From contig OZ024871.1 in NCBI GenBank assembly GCA_964017185.1, positions 11,028,214-11,092,213 of the forward strand: a DNA stretch of 64,000 nt. Reading direction: 5' to 3'. The number at the start of each line of letters is the position of its first letter. Position 1 is the first letter of the stretch. Positions 57,571-64,000 of the stretch are shown piece by piece. The stretch is from Rugalucina vietnamica (taxonomy: Eukaryota > Mollusca > Bivalvia > Lucinida > Lucinidae). A model generated the notes under the pieces. That model did not search any database, was not told where the DNA came from, and worked only from the letters and a program-made list of their open reading frames with translations. A program made the translations under genes and the position numbers.

Positions 57571-57747
57571 TTTAGTTAAGTTAAGGTAACTGAGTGGCCA
57601 CCTACTGGGAAAATAGCTGCTCATTCGGCTTACGAAATGTTTTCATGGTATAAGTACCTGATTGTTAGTTTGGTTTTCCCCACCTTGGTTTTTGGAGTGG
57701 GAGTCTTTTTCTGATTGCGCCTTTTCCTGATCTTTGCCTACTTGTAC
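57571..57747 (+). repeat. Rep-E, inverted partner of 39471-39647
   Basis: 177 bp, nearly identical in reverse complement to the copy 18 kb upstream. Confidence 0.8.
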
Positions 57748-57850
57748 TTTTTCATTCACTTTGTTTTCAAGTTCATTATTTACTTTAAAAAAAACTATAG
57801 CTCTCACACGCAACTGGCCCATCCGCATGCTCACTGCTTAAGAATTACTT

Positions 57851-58190
57851 GCTTTTACTCCAGCTGGTATTGTGTCTTTTGTCATCCATAGAGCAGATTT
57901 GTTTTCGTGTTGGTCATTTAAGACAAGCGAGGATATTCTGAGAAAACGTAAATGATATGTTATATGTTTATCGGCCTAGATTCGTTTAATGTATTGGTTT
58001 CGTTTTAAATAATACAAGTCTTTGTATGGACTATCCTGTTGAAAGTTGCACTATCATAGTTAATTCACTTCGGCTCCATGTTGCCAAATCTAAAGGGTCA
58101 CTGATGAGGCCTTCATAGCCGAAACCGCGGTATGGTCCATCCTTATTCTCATTTATATGTTCACTGTTCTTACATGAAGTTCTTATTTTT
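57851..58190 (+). repeat. Rep-D copy near the second GPCR
   Basis: Matches 21520-22135: CCAGCTGGTATTGTGTC, GCGAGGATATTCTGAGAAA, then CCAAATCTAAAGGGTCACTG and TATGTTCACTGTTCTTA. Confidence 0.65.
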
Positions 58191-58626
58191 ATTCAAAAGA
58201 TAATTATTGATCAGACTTCTTAATCCAAACACAAGACAGACTTCTTATTCCAAATACAAGAACGCAGTGATATATACAAAACGCACTTCAGTACAAGAAA
58301 AAAGGTAAGTTAATAACTTTGTATAAACGAACAAACAAAAACTGTCATGGCAAAGATAGTCACGAGACACTGAACGAAATTTCAAATCGCATGCTTTCAA
58401 ATTAACGTAAGCATATTGTATAAGATTCTCATAATTTCAAATATTCTGACTTTATTTATGATTTAGATATGAAAAAAGAAAACTAAGGTGATGTCTTGGG
58501 TTGTCGTTTCTTTGCCAGTTTGTGTCTAGTTCAACTGAATCAATTCCTATTCTTAATATCCTTATTTATTAAAAGTCACGGTGACAACAAGCATAGCATT
58601 ATTTGCTTTAGTCAGTTTTGTTCACA
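58191..58626. other. 3' flank of the second GPCR
   Basis: AT-rich; probably receptor 3' untranslated sequence in part. An imperfect direct repeat CAGACTTCTTA(T)TCCAAACACAAG lies at 58213-58262. Confidence 0.45.
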
Positions 58627-59486
58627 TTAATCCTGAGATCCTGCATTCGAACCATTGCTAGTTGAAGGTATTTCACCAAATATCTTCTTAACAACGCGAG
58701 GCGAACCTTTAATCTCACGAAAAGACATTTTCTGCGACTGGCTAGCCGTTGATTCAGACTCTTTCAAACACGCGTCTCGCAAGCATCTCATCAGTATCGA
58801 TCGATAAGCTTTGGCGAACCTTTTCTGGGTGCCGAGGTAGATCAACCAGTTGAACGAGGGGTGTAGGTGAGCGAACGCCGTTATAATAACGTGAGCCTCG
58901 TGCGGGAACGTGTCGTTGGCGTCGATGACCATGATTAAGGCATATGGTGTCCAGCACGTTACAAAGACGGCGTAGACCAGGAACAGCGTCTTGGCGACGT
59001 CAAGCTGCATGTTGCCGTGTGCAGAGGGTGGCTCGTTGGCACCAGTCCCTGGGGTCTTCGCTCGGTAGCTCGCCATTATCTGACTTTGTCTTCTGACGAA
59101 GAGAAAGATTCTAAGGTAGCAGAACCCAATCACGAGACAGGGAATCCAAACTAGTGTGACGGAGAAAACAACCGTGTACGGGTAGGTGGCCATGCGATCC
59201 CAGATACATTCCAGACTCTTTCTATCAAAACTGTGGTCGCCGATTCCAGCCTGGTTAAGCACTACTAGAGTAATGCCGATGCAATATATCGCGCAGCATA
59301 ATCCAACGCATTTCTTCGTGGAAAAGATTTTGCTGTAGTGCCTGTTGTGACAGACGAAGATGTAACGGTAGAGGCTCATCATGGCGATGGTCATCAGTGA
59401 CGTCACACAGGAAATGGTACAAATGCTAGCGATGATCTGGCACAACTTCGGAGTGCGGTCAAAGAAATGCTCCCCCTCCAGTTTTG
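58627..59486 (-). CDS. Second melatonin-receptor-like GPCR, exon 2 only
   Basis: Acceptor TATCTTTCAG ends at 59487 and the exon begins in phase 1 with the same CAAAACTGGA as the first receptor, then runs ~285 residues to a stop at 58627-58629. TM3-TM7 are present: KLCQIIASICTISCV, SLYRYIFVCHNRHYSKIFS (YRY), QAGIGDHSFDRKSLECIWDR, FVTCWTPYALIMVID and HPSFNWLIYLGTQKRF (NWxxY). About 75% of residues match the other receptor by eye; the C-tail is longer (KMSFREIKGSPRVVKKIFGE). The frame has no lesions, so selection has probably kept it. No TM1-TM2 exon is visible between here and the window end, so exon 1 lies beyond 64000 or is missing. Probably expressed at the membrane; ligand unknown. Confidence 0.82.
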
Positions 59487-60152
59487 CTGAAAGATAAAAC
59501 ATAATGAGTTAAAGTACTTGAACAAATTATAAGGGATGAAAATAAGACCCTTTAAGAGTAGTAAACACATTAATGAGATAGGAGATGGGCCGTAAGGATA
59601 CGTCTTTCAGTTACACACAACAGTTTCATGTGATTTTCGATTGGAGCATTTCCAAAACTCGCCCATGTAATATACAGAGATTTTTCAAGTCGTTAAAGTT
59701 GAAACATTTCTTATAAAAAATAATGATATGTTTCTTATTTTTGCTCAAAACATAGACTGTGGGTATACGTTAGAACCGCTTCGCTAACGAGTACCAACAA
59801 TCTATGTTTTGGAGCAAAAATAAGAAAAATAGGTATACCCCTGCATGATACCCCAGTTTTGCTAAACAAAAGTGGGTTTTGAGGAGGTATATCTTTCATG
59901 GATATGTTTTCCTGATGGAGATGATCATTTTTTAATGTTAATAGTTGACAAGAATATAGCTTTGATAATGACTACACACTTAAACCAGGCGAGACGCATT
60001 CTGAATTGAGTTGCGGTGATGTATAATGCTAAAATGCTCCCATTTAAATCCCAAACAGGAACATTTTGAAAGCCCTTATCAATTTCAGTCAAAAACATTT
60101 TCTTCGAATTTTGGGGTAGAGAAACCTCGCTTTTTGACAAAATAAATAATCA

Positions 60153-60191
<39 letters not shown>

Positions 60192-60232
60192 TTTATTTTA
60201 TCTCTTGGATTTCAACTTTAAGACGCAAAGAA
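59487..60232. other. Upstream/intron region with hairpin and poly-T
   Basis: A long hairpin at 59731-59827 and a T-run at 60155-60186, 47 bp before the start of the duplicated segment. No exon resembling TM1-TM2 is seen. Confidence 0.55.
59731..59827. repeat. Imperfect palindrome, ~27-bp stem
   Basis: TTTCTTATTTTTGCTCAAAA at the left pairs with the right arm TTTTGGAGCAAAAATAAGAA with one bulge. An inner GTTAG...CTAAC pair lies in the loop. One arm recurs at 44340-44373, so it belongs to a dispersed family. Confidence 0.6.
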
Positions 60233-60813
60233 ACTTTTATTCCTTAATCAACAACAGAGAAGTAAATATCAATGTGGTCCTTTTCAGTATTAATTCGTAG
60301 TCTGAAGGATGACCGGAGATGGCAGCAGAGACAGGGATGGAAAGGGGAAGGATAATGCACATGTCGCATTCTCGTCATTCTCTGCTCCTCCATCTTCAAT
60401 GTTGTTTCGTCTTCAGAGATTAAAAACGTAATGAGGTATATGTTTGTTTTCGAAGTAAATATACCAATCGCGGTCTCATCGTGACACCGGCAATCGTGGC
60501 CACAATCACCAAAAATCAAGCCAACTATCGTAAACTATCGCAACATATCGTATCAGTTCTTGAGACTCGTACCAGGACGCATCTAAGCGTATCAGTTCGT
60601 ATCAAATCGCGGTCAAGTATCGTGATAATCGTGTCAGATCGTGTCACCAGATTTTGACCGATCGCCACCCTATCGTATCATATCGCAACAGATCGTATCC
60701 AAACGCAACGACTCGTGTCAGAACGTCAAATTTTGGCAAAATGTCCCGATTAGCTGCGATTTGTCAATCGTGGTATTCGTAATAGATCGTGCTCTAGTGT
60801 GAAAGCCGCATAA

Positions 60814-62315
60814 TGAGAAAGACCATCATTATTTCTTAAATAGGTTCGTTTGTGTTTGTGAGTTCTTTGATGGCTGACTAGGCCAATTCTAGCTCTAAAC
60901 TCGCGGTTGCAAGTAGAGCAAGTCAGTGTCATGGGATCAGCTGGTGGCCCATTTGCAATTGGTATTGGCTTTGCGTTCTCTGCGTTTTCTTTCAACTTCA
61001 CAGATTCTCTTTTTTTCATAGAGCGCTGCTGCTTTGTTGATGAGACCTCGCCACTTTGATCACTCCTGTGCAGTCTGTTCAATTGGTATGTCGAAATCCT
61101 TCAGAGAGGCTTTGAGGGTGTCTTTGTAGCGTTTCTTCTGGCCACCTTGAGAGCGCTTTCTCTCTTGTAGTTCTCCAGAGAAGACTCTTATAACATGGCC
61201 AGTCCACCTTAGCTGTGCTAGCTTTAAGACAGTATGCATGCTTTGCATCCCTGCTTTCTTCAGGACCTCCGTGTCTGTAATCTTGTCTTGCCACTGGATT
61301 TTTAACAGCTTTCTCAAACAGCTTAAGTGGAAATGGTTAAGTCTCTTTGCATGACGCTGGTATACTGTCCAGGTCTCACATGCATACAAGAGGGTTGGCA
61401 GTACCACAGCCTTGTAGACTTTCAGCTTGGCGTCAAGCTTGATTCCATTTCGCTCCCAGACATTTGCACGGAGTCTTCCAAATGCCACACTGGCTTTTGC
61501 AATTCTGGCAGTGACCTCATCTGCTCTGGAAAGAGTGCTTCCCAGGTAGGTGATAACAACAACAACTTTCAGTTTTTGTCCATTCACAGTGACGGTTGGT
61601 TCATTGTACGGTTTTCCTGGTTCTTGTTGGTGTACTACCCCTGTTTTTTGTGCTGATTGTAAGATCATAGTTATCACATGACTGTGAGACTTGATCCATG
61701 GCTCTTTGCATTTTTGCCTCTGAGCTGGCATTCTTTGCATAGAGGAGCTCATCTAGCACATCAGTCTGCACCTTAGTTTTGGCTTGCAACCTTCTAAGGT
61801 TGAATATATTACCATCAAAACGCTACCTGATTGGAAAACCAGTGTCACTGTCCTGAAAAGCAACCATGAGCATGGCAGAAAACATCATGTTGAACAGTGT
61901 TGGTGCCAAAACACAGCCCTGTTTGACCCCATTCGTTACCTCAAAGGGTTCAGAGAACTCTCCATCATTTTGAACACGTGATTGCATGTTATCATGAAAT
62001 TGTCACACTTTTGCTATGAATCTGGATGGACAGGCAAACTTGGCCATAATTTTCCAGAGTCCATCACGACTAACTGTGTCAAAAAGCTTTGGTGAGGTCG
62101 ACAAACGTCATGTATAAATCTACAATCTGTTCTTCGCATTTCTCCTGTCTATTGTGCCTCTATATTTTCTGAGTCCACATTGACTTTCTGGGATAAGTCC
62201 CTTCTGATCAAGATGAACATTCATGCGGTTCAACAGAATTTTGGCATTTGAAGTAGGCAGCAATGCAAAGCATGTATACAGTCTTAAAGATGGACTGTCC
62301 ATGTTATAAGAATAT
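60814..62315 (-). pseudogene. LINE RT remnant with zinc finger, duplicate copy
   Basis: Same content and lesions as 35430-36930, including LLYAKNASSEAKM lacking the YADD acids. One extra T near 61620 adds a further frameshift, so the RT frame here is 61752-61060 instead of one continuous frame to the LQAKTKVQTD part. Confidence 0.85.
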
Positions 62316-63463
62316 TTGATGAGCTACTTCCAAAGAAAATCTTCTACAGAGATTTAGAGGACAGAGGCGCTCTCAATGCGGCCAAAATAAATAAAAACGT
62401 TCCACACTCAAAGCCCCGCTAAAGACTTCCAACACACCAATAAGGTCGTGGGCATAGGCTGCACAGGATCGATCAGAGCAACAAAGGAGCGGCTTAGTAT
62501 ATGATGACTTGTGTGTAAAATTTAAAGAAAATCCATGCTTTAGTCCATTTGTAAGAACACCTCCATGACCAAACATTTATTTTACATTGGCACCGGCTTG
62601 AAAGGCTTTTTTGCGTAAGTAAGTTTTGTTTGTTATCAAAGTTATTCGGGTGAGTGATTTTTCTTTATTGTAACAAATGTAATCACGTATTCTCATGGAG
62701 GCGGCGGTCTTCGGAATTTTCGTCCTTGTAAGACACAGATAGGTCTGCTCTTTTTCAAAACTAAATCAATGATTCATTGTATTGTAAAATAATACTGAAG
62801 GAATTGTATCAAATAATAATGAGCCAAAGACTGTGTTGAGGTGTCGGTCGAAGTAAATGCGTCTCTTTTCAATCGCGCTATTTCACACGTATTTTCTCTT
62901 AAAGAGGCTAAGTATTGTCTTAGAATCACATGTAAAATCAAAACGAAAACAGAAATAACAGCAAATTTACAGATTACTTCTAGAAACTGGTATTTTATTG
63001 GAAATTTAGACGTGTTTCATGGAATCTGAGACAGTGTCCTCTCATTATGGTCATTGCGGTGTATTGATTTGAGCCGCGACGCGAGTAAACCAGTCATCAT
63101 GTTTTACGACCAGGTTTGGTACAAATCGGTCTACATACAATCTAAGAAGGAGGACAGAAATTTGAAATTTCGAAGAAAAGGAAGAGAGGGATTGTAATAT
63201 CCGTGAAGCAAAAACAAATGCACTGATCAGCTGTGCAATGTTTACACAGCTTATCTGCGTCTTTGCTTTCAAATATGGGGAAATCTGATAGTTTTTTTTT
63301 CTCCATTATGGTCATTATCATAGTTAGGGTGTATTTATTATGAATACAATAAGCTGTGCCCCATAGAGAGGAATAATTTCTGCTCGTTTTACGATTAGAT
63401 CAGGTATGTAAGGCACGCTGTGCAGCCGCAAAAGATAGCCAGATACTTTAAGATTTCGGATTT

Positions 63464-63467
<4 letters not shown>

Positions 63468-63538
<71 letters not shown>
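63468..63538. repeat. (CT)n(GT)n microsatellite, duplicate copy
   Basis: Shorter CT tract than at 38083-38162. Confidence 0.95.
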
Positions 63539-63540
<2 letters not shown>

Positions 63541-63756
63541 TCGCAGCTTGTTCTTAATATTGCAGCATGTGAAAACATGATATTTTATACAGCGACCTCA
63601 TTTTACAATGCCAGAGCATAAAGATTCAAATGTAAATGAATCCTCTTTCGTTCGTTGACTTTTTGCACTTTGAGCCGGGTTCGTCCATACCAGAAACTTT
63701 TATCCGCATCAAACTGATCGGATTAACTTGATCCGAATTCGCATGTTCGCACTAAA

Positions 63757-64000
63757 CAAAATGGTCGGGTGGGAATATGGGCCCCCGCCCATTGGGACCT
63801 AGGATAAATAGATGGACTGCCTGTACCTCCAGCTACTGACTGATCATCTGATTACTGGTTAATCGCTCATGGCTGAGCCTGCCCAGGAAAAGTGGTTTAG
63901 TCAAACCATCCATACATATAAGCCTTATTGGCTTAGTTGAGTGGTTATATTTATGAAGCACATTTTGAGTGTCATGACATCCTAATGTTGGGTAAAAGTC
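63757..64000 (+). repeat. Rep-B, cut by window end
   Basis: Duplicate of 38390-38616, with CCCCCGCCCATTGGG where the other copy reads CCCCGCCCAATGGG. Confidence 0.75.

Larger units (their letters stand above)
60233..64000. repeat. Segmental duplication, copy 2 (cut by window end)
   Basis: Near-identical to 34849-38616 in the same orientation. It begins inside the ATCG-rich MITE (only its right ~578 bp are present, ending 60810), then the LINE remnant, Rep-F (63105-63370), the CT/GT microsatellite (63468-63538) and Rep-B (63757-64000). Confidence 0.9.

Overview
The window is animal nuclear DNA from a repeat-rich, intron-containing genome. It most resembles a lophotrochozoan, probably a bivalve mollusc. 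This rests on repeat style: hairpin-ended repeats with AGCTCACCTGAGCC termini, and a tRNA-derived SINE whose body I recall from bivalve genomes. It also rests on the melatonin-receptor-like GPCR pair. The species is inferred, not proven. Only two host genes can be supported; nearly everything else is transposable-element DNA in various states of decay.

Layout. 1-2.8 kb: a non-LTR retrotransposon 3' end (+) abutting a broken Tx1/L1-like LINE (-). 3.1-8 kb: hairpin-ended Rep-A and SINE-like Rep-B repeats, partly nested. 9.11-10.97 kb: a very young non-autonomous LTR-like element with near-identical direct repeats and a 5-bp target duplication. 12.75-20.83 kb: a tandem Gypsy-type complex (-) with two LTRs, a large internal deletion, a tRNA-SINE and a 5'-truncated LINE. 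21.5-27.1 kb: Rep-D and a four-unit Rep-A array. 27.34-28.03 kb: a CpG-rich MITE. 29.09-31.54 kb: the first GPCR gene (-), two exons. 34-38.7 kb: a second, ATCG-rich MITE, a LINE remnant and copy 1 of a segmental duplication. 38.8-44.8 kb: LTR debris and a TTACATA-rich low-complexity region. 44.8-55.3 kb: a second, longer Gypsy-type element (-) carrying a Tc1/mariner-like MITE. 55.9-58.2 kb: more Rep-A, B, D and E. 58.63-59.49 kb: exon 2 of a second GPCR (-). 60.23-64 kb: copy 2 of the segmental duplication, cut by the window end.

Most notable is the extra open reading frame (ORF3) downstream of pol in both Gypsy-type elements. It encodes two C2H2-like zinc fingers, a coiled coil and an Arg/Ser/Glu-rich tail where an env-like gene might be expected. 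A conserved cluster of AGGTCA half-sites lies directly upstream. In the longer element the 3' end, including a second ORF3 segment, comes from a diverged subfamily, so that copy is chimeric.

The two GPCRs share gene structure (intron after TM2), an unusual YRY in place of DRY and NWxxY in place of NPxxY. They are clearly paralogues, but the first exon of the second one is not visible. The ~3.75 kb segment repeated 25.38 kb apart is about 99.7% identical, so it is much younger than the receptor pair.
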